64,000 nucleotides of DNA from Geosiphon pyriformis (GCA_016748015.1 JAAOMT010000009.1:846079-910078), one strand, 5' to 3'. Positions 11,078 to 22,667 are shown, counted from the first letter of the stretch. Numbers and translations are program-made. Notes: a model not told the origin generated them from the letters alone.

Positions 11078-11668
11078 CTACACATCTAAAACAACACAAG
11101 AATTACAATTCAAACCTGTGAAAAAAAAACAGAGCCATCAACGGCCAAAACTAACAGCAAAAAACTTGATAATACCAAGCATTCTAACTATTTTTTTTAA
11201 CAGTGAAGATCCAATACAACATGACAAACCCAAAACCAAACCATTATTACCAACCAAACTCATTCTCTCTATATCTGCCCTATGTTTACATCTTATCAGC
11301 CAAATTTTAGAGCAATGTAATTCAGCCAACCACCTAATAAACCCAACAATTATGCAGAAAGCCTCTTTTTTTTTATTAAAAACATTGACAACTTCTATGC
11401 ACCAATCTCTAAGCACAAACTTCTTACACAACACTAAATACAAGCCAACATCTAAAGAGCACCAACTAAGAGTCTGCAAAACAGCAGAAGAAAACAGGCC
11501 ATTGACACTCAACAAAGAAGTTCAAGATGCAAAAATTTTAGCCAAAACCTCTTTCCAGACCCCAGCATCTAATGCACAAGTAAAAACATAATCAGGCAGT
11601 TCTACCTCACTACACAATAAACACAACACACCAGAATACCTTCTATTATATAACTTCTTCTTAACCAT
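11078..11668 (-). pseudogene. LINE A ORF2, C-terminal end
   Basis: Continuation of LINE A ORF2 beyond the LTR insertion. It begins with KKKLYNRRYSGVLCLLC (zinc-finger region near the end of RT-RNase H proteins) and ends with the family motif VRMLGIIKFFAVSFG. The stop is TAG at 11078-11080, the same position relative to the 3' untranslated region as in LINEs B and C. Confidence 0.8.
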
Positions 11669-12532
11669 TATTACTCATAGAATATAGGAAATATATTAGC
11701 ATATAAATTAGCCAATCAGAAGTAACCATAGTAAATGTGAAATTCCAGAATTCCTTTTAGAAGAATTGCAGGATTCCAGAAATTTCAGGATTTTCATACA
11801 AGGAATTACAAGATTCCAGAATTCCAAGATTCCTCTTAAAGAAATTGCAGGATTCCAAGAATTTTAGGATTCTTGGTATAAAAAATTGAGGAATTAAGGA
11901 ATCTTAATTATGTATATATAGTGATAGCATTAGAAGTAAAAAAAACAGACCTCTCTATTTAGATTTGATCTAAGCAACCTTTCTATTCACAAATATCAAT
12001 AAATAATTATTCACTATCTTAATCTACTTTCCATTATTAACACTTCATGTTAATAGTAATTGATACTTAATTACACTAAAACAATAGCTCTTGATTATGG
12101 CTATTAATGGAATACTAACTTGTAACTGTCTTGGCTCATTTTTTCTTATGTTCTTTTATTTTTTTTATTTTCTTTGTTATTCTTTTGTTTTACTAATTAA
12201 TTGAAGATTAAGCATTGAAGTTACTGATGTCATGGATAGTCTAGTAAAAGACTTAAAAATAAGAGTAGGATTATATATATATTAACGGATAGCTTATCAG
12301 AAAGACATAACTGTCAGAATAAATCCAGCCACTAAGCTAAGAAAGAAATTGGGAAAGCAACTTAATAACAACAGCAATATTATCATTAAATCTCTGTCTA
12401 TTATATAAAAGACTCCACAACAAAAAACCTTCAGATTAACAAAACCTTCAGAAACCAACATAATTATATTAATTGAACACCAAGTTATGGGTTTGTTATT
12501 TGTTTTAAGACCTCAAATAATTATCTATAACA
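11669..12532 (+). repeat. 5' LTR of family A copy 1
   Basis: 864 bases, starts TATTACTCATAG and ends CTATAACA. Copy 2 of the same family has the canonical TGTTAC..GTAACA inverted ends. Contains a TATA box (11913-11920) and a GATTCC-rich minisatellite (about 11737-11880). Confidence 0.85.
11913..11920 (+). promoter_or_regulatory. LTR TATA box (family A)
   Basis: TATATATA in the context AATTATGTATATATAG, conserved at the same place in all four family A LTRs (26773-26780; 41155-41162 and 50444-50451 on the minus strand). It is the likely core promoter defining the U3/R side of the LTR. Confidence 0.6.
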
Positions 12533-12534
12533 TT

Positions 12535-12552
12535 TGGTGCTCTCTGTGAAGT
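12535..12552 (+). other. Candidate primer-binding site, family A copy 1
   Basis: TGGTGCTCTCTGTGAAG begins two bases after the LTR end. The start TGGTGCTYTYT is shared with copy 2 (49806-49823, minus), N1 (22648-22665, minus) and copy 3 (57282-57299). The TGG start fits a tRNA 3'-CCA primer; I could not name the tRNA. Confidence 0.5.
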
Positions 12553-12569
12553 ATAATTCTACAGAGAAT

Positions 12570-14650
12570 CAGCACCAACAACCCCATCCAAACAGTGACA
12601 GAATCCGAAAAAATAGGAACAAACCATTTGGGATTTGCAAAATCTTTATTCTAATATTATCATATCTATTTTGGATTAACAAATAATAGTTGGCCAACAG
12701 AATCAGCTTTCAACTGCTACATTAATAAGAGAATTGTATATCATTTAGGAAGTCAAGGAGATCCAAAATCTGTCTTCAACAATTTTTTCAGTGAATTACT
12801 CCAAAGCACTACTTTTCTACAAAACTATTTATTTGCACCATTAATCACAAAAATAAACAGGGAAATTGAAAAATACACTAAACAAAAATTTCCTATCACA
12901 TTTGCTGACAAAGAAAAAGGAAGACTACAAACACCAGTAGGAACTCCAAAGCAAATCTAACTACCCACTTAGAAAAAACAGAGATTTGATTTATCTGCCA
13001 ATCCATCTTATTATTACATATCTGGAAGCACTATCAATATAATATTAACAAGCATGTTCACTACAGATATAACAACACTATTGAACAAGATCCTATTCCA
13101 AAGTAAACAAAAGAAAACAGAGTTACTAAGAACATATAGTGATTACTTTGAGGGATTTAAATCATAATTCTCAACACTATCAAAAATTCAATCACCATCA
13201 CCACAACCAGATTTTGGAGCCATTAGTCCTTGAAAAATAACTGATTCTGAGGAAGAAGAAGGTAATGATCAAGAAAATAATAAACAGAACCCAATCCTAA
13301 AAAATCCAGAAATTGGGACTTTGGTTAATCAAAACCCAAAAAATCAGAAAGATCAAAACCCTGACATTAATAATCAACAATACTTACCTTCAATAATTGT
13401 AATCAATTTATCACCAGCTCTACCAATCAATGATCAGCAATAGCAACAGCTACAACTACCACTCCAGCAGCAACTACAATAACAACTTCACCCACCACCA
13501 GTTCAACAGCAACAACTGATTATACAAATAACATATGTACCAATTGCCAAACTCAAAAAATTTACTAGTAAAGAAAATAATGCTCAAATTTGGCTTAATG
13601 ACATTATCAAAGCAATTACTGCTAACAATTGGGATAATACTAGAGCCCTACAGGCCATCTTATATTTTTTGCAAGATACTGCCAATTCCTGGTATTAAAG
13701 CTTGATCAACAAATCTGTCACCTTCAATGCATTTAAAACAGAGTTTTTGAGATATTTTAGCAACAATAATAGTATTAATTGCTTAATCAACACTTTCACC
13801 ACTATCAAACAAGGAGAAAATAAAGCAGTTACCACTTACTTGAGATGCTTCCACAGAAATCTGCATCAAATTCAGACCATACAGGCCAATTATTTCACAG
13901 CACCACAAATTTTAAATCAATTCATCAGAGGCCTACACAATAGTATTCTTCAATGTATATGTCTATTGCATTCAACAGATCTTCAAGCCACTATTACAAA
14001 TGCCAAAGATTTTGAAGCTGCTGAATTAGAAGCCAACCACACCCAAGCCATAAACCTAGTGATGAATAGATCATCTGACTTGGATTCTAAGTTGAAGCAG
14101 TTTAGTGATTCCATCAATCAGAAATTGGAAAAATACTTAGCTAACACCAATCAGGCAATTTATCAACCACCACAATAACGCAGCAACCAAAAAAATTCCA
14201 ATTGTTTCCAAAATCTATCACATCCAGCATCATCAACCAATCAACAATGGCAATAGGAAACATATGTTTGCTACTATTATGGTAGACAAGAACACTTGCA
14301 AATTAACTGTCACTAATATTTAAATAACCAATGATCAAGAAATCAATATTGAAACCCCAATCGCCAGTTTCAAACTCTGAGTTATCAATCAAACTCAGCT
14401 CCATATTAACCAACTTACATGCCACTAATGCAACAGCCAATGTATCAATCACCTGTATATTAACCACCAATTTATCAACTGCACCCACAAGTTATATATC
14501 AACTGCAGCCACAAGTAATCTATTAACCCCAACAAATTCCAACACTGTCATCAAACTCAGCTCAGATAACATTAGGAAATTTCAGACTGAGGATCATCCA
14601 AAACTGGAGATCAGCAATAGTTGTCTACCAACCAATTCTCAGTTCATCTA
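12570..14650 (+). pseudogene. Gag polyprotein region, family A copy 1
   Basis: An N-terminal region (about 12590-13010) parallels copy 2 (ANHLGFAKVLF versus TNHLGFAKSLF). Then come a Gln/Pro-rich linker and a Retrotrans_gag-like core at about 13550-14160 (QIWLNDIIKAITANNWDN..FNAFKTEFLRYFSNN). A nucleocapsid knuckle at about 14268-14313 has lost its second Cys: CYYYGRQEHLQINC instead of C-x2-C-x4-H-x4-C. Interrupted by several stops; the best open piece is 13702-14178. Confidence 0.75.
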
Positions 14651-14659
14651 ACTAGTCAT

Positions 14660-15640
14660 CAGAATTATGCCAGTGGAGTTCAGGAACCAAGTATACTCAA
14701 AACCCAAGTTTTTAAAACTATTTAAGTCTCTTGGTTACTTTAAAAGATGTCTTTTCTAATAATGTAGAAACCAATTAAACACAACCACTTACCACCAACA
14801 TCCTACCAGTTACTGTCACAGAAAACAAGTTATTTGCAGTAATATTTCTTTTCAAAATTGAAGAACTGTCAGAAATCTCTCTGTTTAGTGAAGCTGCACT
14901 CAAGAAAAAACCTATCACAACAATGTACATTAATACCAAAGTCAATAGACAGACCATTAAATTGATCCTGGATAGCAAATCAGCAGACAGCATCATTATC
15001 CAACAATTCATAGACCAATTAGATTACCGAGTTGATTATACTGCCAATGCCAAGATAATAATAGCTGATGGAGTAACCAAAACTCCTATCAGTGAAATTG
15101 ATGATTTTCTCTTTGAAGTAAATGGTATTATTACCCCAATTAAAGTTTTAGTGATAGAAGCTATACAGTACTAAGCTTTAGTTGATAATGACTGGCTGTT
15201 CAAGACTAATGCTATACTTGGCTGGACTACACAGAAACTACAACTCAGCCAAAATGGTCAACACATATGGGTTCCAGCCACATGTGGATACTTTAAAGCT
15301 CCTTCAAAAAATCAACCATTGATTAAGCTAGAGGAAATAAAAAAGAAACCTACCTGAAAAGTGTACCAAGTCTCTTGGACTGATGAAAACCACAATGAAT
15401 TACCACTGATACTTTTGTGGAACAACAATGAGAAAGAAAAAAAAAAGAACCTATCTGGAATTTCAACCAAGTCTAAAGAACTGACAACAATCAGGAAGAG
15501 CTAATAAATTAGAAGTGAGAAGAAAATACAAAAGGAAAAAGAAAGGGGAAAGAAGAAGAACCAATATCAACTACTACCACTACTTATATCTCATACACAT
15601 ATACTCCACTACAACCATCTAACTATTGCCATCCAAAACT
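14660..15640 (+). pseudogene. Aspartic protease region, family A copy 1
   Basis: The retropepsin-like segment is open at 14923-15174. The active-site stretch reads LILDSKSADSIII (Asp codon at 14971), where the catalytic triad should be DSG or DTG. The Gly is replaced by Lys (AAA). It is followed by ADGVTKTPISEIDDF and KVLVIEA, which match the protease core in copies 2 and 3. Not expected to be active. Confidence 0.7.
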
Positions 15641-15960
15641 AATATGTGTTGATTGCGGCAAGAAATTGTTGTCAATAGGCATATGCTGTGGTGATGACAA
15701 GAAATACCAGACAGCAACTAAGTTCTATTGCTGCCCATGTCTTGTTGAATGCTTTAAAAGACCAAAACAAGTTGGAAAATGGGATAATAAGCCATGCTTG
15801 GCTTGTGGAGAAACTTTTTTCAACAAAGGAATATGAAACGACATTCCTGCGAAAAGAAGAACATGTAATAAATCGTGTTAATACACAATTTTCATAAATG
15901 ACTGGATAAGAAAAAGAATGCCCATAGATGCTGCCTGAAGACAAGCAGTCAAACACTTGG
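15640..15960 (+). pseudogene. Cys-rich multi-finger region, family A copy 1
   Basis: Begins CVDCGKKLLSIGICCGDD and continues FYCCPCLVECF, KWDNKPCLACGETFF and RTCNKSC. The same cysteine pairs occur in copy 2 (46355-46680) and copy 3 (59940-60200). The arrangement of C-x2-C pairs suggests zinc binding. It lies between protease and dUTPase. I do not recognise a named domain. Confidence 0.65.
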
Positions 15961-16019
15961 ACAGATGTTTACATGATAATGAAAAAATTTGACAAATGGC
16001 TCTCACCAAAATTGAAAAA

Positions 16020-17330
16020 ATATTACCAGAAGAAATAAAAATAATAAAAAACAACCCACAGAATCTATAGAACTTGACTGGGACCCAAAACCAGTCATAA
16101 ATCTACTGGATTCAGAACAATTCCATGAACACTACCAAGAATTAGCACCCACTAGAGAGGAACAAGAGCAATGATTAGAAAAAATAAACACAAAACTATG
16201 TAACTATTGTTTGATCTCATGTAACTTTCAATATTGTAATGAGTATGATCTCATTTACAATCTACTACCATGCATTATTTACACAATCTTAGAAGAGAAA
16301 AAACCAATCAACAGCTGTGCATCAAAATCGGAATCAACTTTCAATCCCAATTCAAACTCTGATAATGACAATAACAAGAATAATGGTTCCAGTTCCGTTC
16401 CAAATGACCACAAAAATTATGATGATTCAAACTGTGATTCAAATCCTGAAACATACATCATACTCTCTGATCTTACCAAGAAACAGGAACTTAAATGGTT
16501 CAGTGATAATAATAAAAGTATTATGTCAGAACATATGTATAATACCAATGTAGAGTTTGATCTGAGATATCCAGAAAAAGATTCCATCAAATTAGAACCT
16601 CATTCACACATCTGCATTAATCTCAAAATAGCATTGGAATTCCAACAACAATAATGGTTCAGTTAGCATCTAAAAATAGCTTAGCCAAAAAAGAAATCAA
16701 CATCAGAAAAAGAATAATTGATGCAGAATACATAGAAAATATTATTGCTATGCTACAAAATAACTCAGAAAAGACATATATTATAGATCCAAACAAAAAG
16801 ATAGCATAGGCAATATTCCTATTTTTAGTGAAAATAACTCAGTTAATGTTAGTAAAAAACAGGGAAAAATTAGGGATTACCACTAAAAGAATACAGAGTT
16901 TCAGATCCACAAGTAGAATAGATATACCAGTTAATATGGCAGAGAAAAAAATTATTGACAAGAGAGAAATTATCTCTACCCATTAACCAATTTCCATTCC
17001 ACCATATGATCAGTACATGGTAACCATAGAAAAAAAAGTAAAGGATTAGGTTCAGATATTTAAAACAGAAGCAACACTTTGTAAATCAGAAGAAATTGGA
17101 TTAGTTAATTTACACATACCAGCCAAAAACCACAGTTACATCAAAATTTCTATTTACAACAACACGGAAGATATCATTAAGATACCAAAAAGAACTATCA
17201 TTAGATATTTAACCACCAAAATTGAAGAACAACCACCAAACCCCATTTTAGACTTTCCACAATTATGTGAATATGTGGATATCACATCACAAACAATATA
17301 CAGACAAGAAGAATGTTATTTGCTCTAATC
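16020..17330 (+). pseudogene. dUTPase domain and linker, family A copy 1
   Basis: Decayed trimeric dUTPase. Motif 1 is VEFDLRYP (near 16550). After a frameshift near 16645, motif 2 reads SKNSLAKK, motif 3 RIIDAEYIENI with the catalytic Asp retained, motif 4 NKKIA then a stop, and motif 5 a degraded FRST. An N-terminal finger preceding it reads CNYC..SCNFQYCNEYD. Between motif 5 and the RT is the same linker as in copy 2 (IPDFPQLCEYVDITSQTIY-like). Confidence 0.75.
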
Positions 17331-17334
17331 AGAA

Positions 17335-17988
17335 CAATTGGAACAGATGAACTTGGGAAATCTAGACTCATTATAACATATGCAGCTTAAGATATTACTC
17401 AATAACTTCAATAACATCTTTGCCAGTGAAAATGAATTTGGCAAAACTAACATAATCCAGCATTAGATCAAAACTGGAGATGCAATGCCAATCAAACAGA
17501 GAGCATACAGAGTACCACCTGCCAGCCATGAGATCATTCATTAAGAAATTAATCAGATGCTTAACAATGAGTTAATTTAATCATCAATGAGCCCATAGTC
17601 ATTATCAGTAGTATTAGTTTATAAGAAGAATAGAAAAATCTGCTTTTGTGTGGATTACTGAAAACTGAATGGAGTAACAAAAGAAGATAGTTACCCAATT
17701 CCAAAGATCCAAGAACTGTTTGATGCTTTTGGAGGAAAAAAATAGTTCTCAACTTTGGACTTAGACAGTGGTTACTAACAAGTAGTTATAAAACCAGAAG
17801 ATAAAAAGAAAACAGTATTTACAACTCAAGAAAAAAATTTTGAATTTGAAGTGATGCCATTTGGCTTAATGAATGCTCTAGCCACTTTCCAGCAACTTAT
17901 GGAAATTGTTTACACTGGGTTATTATGGAAATCAGTAGTCATATATTTGGATAACACCAATGTATTCTCAAAAACATTTGATGATCAT
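17335..17988 (+). pseudogene. Reverse transcriptase, first part, family A copy 1
   Basis: From the pre-RT linker through FSTLDLDSGY to the catalytic box, which reads YLDN (17944-17955) in place of YLDD. Interrupted after FSKTFDDH by the N1 insertion. Contains several stops, one at a Trp position. Confidence 0.8.
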
Positions 17989-19044
17989 TGTTACTGGAGG
18001 TTTTTGGTCTCTTTTCTTGAATGTTGTAAATGTTTGTTGGTTGCAAATTCACGTTTTCTAGAAGTAGTTGAATCTCCAATAACTGAATTTATCTTCAAAT
18101 TATCTCCTATAATTTGAACTGCTGGGCTTATAAGTGGAATGGCCAATTCCTTGCCAGTTACTTTATGTAGTTACATTGTAGTAAACATCAACTCTTTCCC
18201 AAGAATTGCTCGTCTGGAAGCTTACTAAAAATGTGTAGTTACTTTGCTGTAAAAGTCAACTTTTCTACAGGAATCTTGTCTGTAGGCTACCCTAATGATT
18301 GTAATAAGAAAAGAAAAGAAAAATAAAAGAAATGTAAAAGAAATAGGATTTTATCAAGNNNNNNNNNNNNNNNNNNNNAAGGGAAACATTTTCTATCCAG
18401 GCCTGGAGTCACTAACAGTTTATTGAAATTGGTAGCTAATCAATTTCAAAACGTTAGTTGTGTTGAGGGAATTTCAAGTGTAATAATTTAAGAATTTGGT
18501 TTTCAAATATTTAATTTTTATTTGATTTTGTAAAAGGTAATTTGTTTCAATTAAGATATCTAAAGTAAGATACTATGGTAAGGTACTATGAGAAGATACA
18601 TTTTCTTGAAGAAAAAAGCTCTTCTTTTATACAACTTGTTATAGTACTAGTTTATGAACTTGCACTTTTTCTCTTTGTTCAAATTTCGGCAAACTAAAGA
18701 TACATTTTGATGAACTACAAGTTATTTTGCTGAACTATTGATTAATTTGGGTGAACTATTCATAATTTCAGCGAATTTCTATAAATTTCGGCAAATTTCT
18801 TATAAATTTCGGCGAATTTCTGTAAATTTCGGCGAATTTTAGAATGTTACAAAGTTCAGAGTATTGTGTAATTTGATTATTCTACTTTCTGTTATACTAA
18901 TTGGATTATTTAATTGAATTGTGATATGTGATAATTGATTAAATAATAAATGATAATTTGAAATGATATTAATATACTAATTAATTATAGGAATTATAAG
19001 GGTAATTTTTTTGCTAATTAATAGCTAAAATTCTACTGATAACA
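17989..19044 (-). repeat. 3' LTR of N1 (family B)
   Basis: Starts TGTTACTGGAGG and ends CTGATAACA on the plus strand. Contains a 20-base N gap (18359-18378), a minus-strand TATA box (CTTTTATA at 18624-18631) and four units of a TTTCGGCGAATTTC-type repeat (about 18765-18840). Close to its partner at 22668-23679. Confidence 0.88.
18359..18378. other. Assembly gap of 20 N, probably with nothing missing
   Basis: Sequence before the gap ends TTATCAAG and sequence after begins AAGGGAAAC. The partner LTR reads TTATCAAGGGAAAC without interruption (about 23030-23044), so the two sides overlap by three bases. Confidence 0.85.
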
Positions 19045-19732
19045 TAATCTCCTCCTCAAGACTGAGCTCCGTCAAAGTCCAAGCACTATCTGTAATATTG
19101 AGATAGTGATCCAAAATAATTGAAATAATCTGGTCTGAAAATTGTTGAAATTTCAGTTCTGTAAGTTTGCCAATGTATTGGATTTTTATTGGTTGCAGTA
19201 TTGGATTTTGTAGAACATTTTCACAAGTATTAAACAAATCATAGAGTCTAAAAGCTGCTCTAAGTTTGTAGTGAGTGTTTGTTGGTCCAACTGCTGTTTT
19301 GAATTTATTGTGGATTTGTTTTTGTATAGCTTCAGGAGTGAGATTTGTTGCTTTAAGTTCCATTTTTCGTTTATAAAGTGTCTTTCCAATGTGAAAGTAT
19401 TTATAGATAGAGGTGTGTTTATTGTTCTGTTCATTAAGAAGTAGTAGAAGTTTTTGTTGCATTGTAGCATTTGGTGGAATGTTAATAAAGGCAATTAAAA
19501 GATTTTCTTCTAGTGCTTGCTTCAAAAGTCTTGGTAACCTATTTTCAGAGTGACTTCTTGTTTTTTTTCTATAGAAGTGATAGTTTTGTGAATGATTTGC
19601 TACTGAGGCTGTGGTTTCTTTCTGAATGTAATTAATTTGACTTTTATTAATTATTATGGATAAGTCAGGAAGTGTTTTCAAGGCTAACATTAACTTTTGG
19701 AATATTTGTTGAATATTTCGGGGAATAATCAT
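19025..19732 (-). CDS. N1 ORF3: unassigned protein between integrase and 3' LTR
   Basis: Intact 235-residue frame from an ATG at 19732 to a TAG just inside the 3' LTR, so it reads over the polypurine tract (which encodes the LEEE segment). It is Leu/Lys/Gln-rich, looks helical, and has no signal peptide or membrane segment, so it is not a typical envelope protein despite its position. The stretch around YKYFHIGKTLY resembles YCYFYLGQHIN in the C-terminal region of family A copies 1 and 2. It is the only sizeable uninterrupted ORF in N1. Function unknown; a structural or Gag-like accessory role is only a guess. Confidence 0.6.
   Translation of the reverse strand: MIIPRNIQQIFQKLMLALKTLPDLSIIINKSQINYIQKETTASVANHSQNYHFYRKKTRSHSENRLPRLLKQALEENLLIAFINIPPNATMQQKLLLLLNEQNNKHTSIYKYFHIGKTLYKRKMELKATNLTPEAIQKQIHNKFKTAVGPTNTHYKLRAAFRLYDLFNTCENVLQNPILQPIKIQYIGKLTELKFQQFSDQIISIILDHYLNITDSAWTLTELSLEEEIMLSVEF
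19048..19060 (-). other. Polypurine tract of N1
   Basis: On the minus strand TTGAGGAGGAGATTA directly precedes the 3' LTR start, the expected place for plus-strand priming. Confidence 0.6.
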
Positions 19733-19899
19733 AATAAAATTAACTAATTATGAAGAAAGAGAATAAAGAAAATTATTTTTGGAATATGGGGTTTTTATTT
19801 GTTTTTGGGTTTGAGTGTTTTTGTAATTTATTTACTATTTTTGTTTTTGTGTTTTTATTAGCAAATTATTGTAAAATTTAAGTGTTCAAGTTTAGTTGT

Positions 19900-22370
19900 T
19901 ATTTTATTATAATTATTGGTTCTAAATTTTGGGGAATATCTTCAGGATTAATTAAAGGGGAATATGTACCAATTTGTGGAATTAATGGTTCAGGATTGTT
20001 TCTGGAATGATAGTATTTCAATCTGTCTCCATATACAACTTTTGCTAGTATTTTGTCATCAAGTCTTAACTTGTATAATCTATTATTTAGAATTTCGTGA
20101 ATATAAAATGGTCCATCCCATTTGTTTTCAAATTTTCTACTCCATTGTTTTTCAGCCTTAATTCTGTGTAAGAGAACTTTATTTCCAACTTTAAATTCGT
20201 TGGTAATAGGTGGTAATTTGTTGTCATGTCTTTCTTTTTATTGAGCTTGGGAATGTTCAATATGAGTTGCTGCTATTCTTCTTTTTCCTTCCAGTGTACT
20301 AAAAAGAGTGTAGGCTCTTCTTTGGAGTGTTTCTTGAAAGTTTTCTTCATTGATTGGTTGCACTGGGTATGTTTCCACTATGAAATTAATTGGTAATGTT
20401 GCTGTCCTTCCATAAATAAGATCAAATGGTGTGTGTTTTATAGTATCTTGTTTTAGTGTTCTGTATGCTAGTAACACTGATGGAATAAAGATATCCCATT
20501 CCTGCTCAAAGTCTGTTAAGACTTTGGCTAGAGATTCACACAATGTTCTGTTGAAACATTCTACAAGTCCATTTGTTTGAAAGTGATAAGATGATGATAG
20601 AGGTCTCTTGACATTGAACCATTCACAAATTTCTTGTATTAAGTTGTTTACAAAATGTGTTCCTTAATCAGATAAGAGTTCAATTGGGCATTTATGTCTA
20701 CAGATAATGTCTTTATAGATGAAATTTGCTATTGATTTTGCATCTGCTCTTTGGATGGCTCTAGCTTTAGGCCATTTGGTAAGATAAATTTACTGCTACT
20801 GCAATATAGCAATTTCCTTGGGTTGTGATAGGTAATGGTCCGACTAAATCAATTCCAATTTTGTCAAAAAGTTGTTCAACTTTGATTGGATTTAAAAGTT
20901 CTGTGGGGCGAGTTTCTCTTCTTCTTTGACAACTATTACAAAATTCTACATATTGTTAAATGTTTTTTTGCATGTGAGGCCAAAAATAATGTTCAAGGGT
21001 TCTTTGAATGGTTCCATCTCTTCCCAAATGTGCTGAAGACGGATCTGTGTGCATGTTGTATAAAATTGTTTCTTTTTTATTCTCTTGTACTAATCTGAGT
21101 GGTTGGTTTGAGTTTCTGTGATTTTTATAATAGATTTTGTTCTGGTGTATGAAATATTGTTTTGATTAGTGTTGTAAACAATGTTTTTTACTTGAAGACC
21201 AGTTTTCTGGCATGGTAAAAGTCTCCAAATAGTTTTTAAGATTGCTGTAATTTCTGGAATCTATTTTTGTTTGGTAAGTTGTTAAGTTGTGGTGGAATTG
21301 TTGTTGGTATTAATCTTGTCTCATTCTTGAGAGGCTATCAACATTGGTATGTAGTTTTCCTGGTTTGTGGTGTACAATATATCTGTAGTCTGCTAGAAAG
21401 TCATTCCATCGAGACTGTTTGGCACTTTGTTCAGTTTTCTTTTTATTGAGCTATTTGAGACCAATGTTGTCCGTTATTATGTCAAATTCTTTTCCATTCT
21501 TCAGATATTGTTGAAAATGTTTAAGAGCCCAAATGACTGCAGCAGCTTCTAATTCAGTTGAGCCATATTTTAGTTCTGTTGGTTTGAGTGTTTTATTAGC
21601 ATAAGCGATGACTTGTTCTTGCCCATTTTCATCTACTTGTGATAAGATGACACCAAATGCTATGTGTAAAGCATCAGTGGCTAATTGAAACTATTTGTTG
21701 AAGTCTGGGTAAGCAAGAACTGGAGCTGTTGTCAATTTTGTTTTGAGAGTTTCAAAAGCTTTTTGTTGTTCTTCAGTCCATTTGTATGGCATGTTTTTGT
21801 TGATAAGATAATTGAGTGATTTGGCAATTTCTGAGAATTTTTTTATGAATTTTCGATAATAAGAGACTAATTTTACAAATTCTCTTAGTTCTGTGGTGTT
21901 TCTGGATGTTTGAAAGTTTTTAACAGCACTGATTGTTCCTGGATTTGGTTTGACTCCATTTTTACTAACTATGTGTCCAAGAAAGATCAAGCTTGTTTTT
22001 TCAAAGTGATATTTCTCAATGTTTAACTTTAATCCCGCTTTCTGTAATTGTTGAAAAACTTCTTGCAGGTAAATGAGGTGGGCTTCAAAGCTTGGTGAGT
22101 ATACATCAGTATCATTAAGATAGACAACTACTGATTGCCACAAGAGCCCTTTATAGACAACATCCATGAGTTGCTGAAATGTTGCTGGTGTATTGCAGAG
22201 TTCAAAAGACATAACATTGAACTCATAGTTTTCTCCTTGAGTGGTGAATGCTGTTTTGGGTCTATCTTTTGGGTCCATTTCGACTTGTTAGTATCCACTT
22301 TCCAGGTCTAAAGTTGAGAAAAACTTGGCTTTTTCTAGAGCATCTAGCATGTCATCAATTCTTGGAAGTA
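19900..22370 (-). pseudogene. N1 pol: RT, RNase H, integrase
   Basis: Reading right to left: RT from IDDMLDALEKAKFFSTLDLE (about 22350) with open piece 21691-22278 and catalytic box YLND (22111-22122, first Asp changed to Asn). RNase H is at about 21450-21690 (STELEAAAVIWA, then TDN). Integrase is at about 20238-21060, with HHCC residues, VGPLPITTQGN and the open piece 20238-20543. A frameshift near 20790 and many stops are present. The post-integrase region 19900-20230 ends with IPQNLEP, like copy 2. Confidence 0.8.
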
Positions 22371-22374
22371 GGTA

Positions 22375-22645
22375 GCAAGTGTTTCACTGTTCAAGTCTTC
22401 TGTTCTCAATTGTAAATAATGCACTAAATTATTGTAGAGGTTGCTTCTAACTTCTGAAATGTTGTAGTTTCCAAAAAGATAATTGTTGATGTGGTTTTCA
22501 ATGTATTAGTATACTGATTTCTTGACAACTTTAATTCCATCTGAGATGTTGAATCTTTGTTTGCAGTGGGTGTAAATTGACTGGTAATACTCTAGAGTTG
22601 CTGTGTCTGGTGTGATCACCACTTTGAATTTGTTGTTGCTGTGTT
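22375..22645 (-). pseudogene. N1 Gag N-terminal fragment
   Basis: Minus-strand reading TLEYYQSIYTHCKQRF and NNYLFGNYNIS matches the first about 90 residues of copy 3 Gag (from 57325). It breaks off at ETLATYF (about 22370), where the sequence jumps into RT. Confidence 0.75.
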
Positions 22646-22667
22646 ATTTCCGTGGAAGAGCACCAAA

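Noticed and set aside
11031-11591. Plus-strand 186-residue frame
   Set aside because: Antisense to the LINE A ORF2 C-terminus, whose family motifs are clear on the minus strand.
19025-19732. Calling N1 ORF3 an envelope protein because of its position
   Set aside because: No signal peptide, membrane anchor or cleavage site visible; left unassigned.
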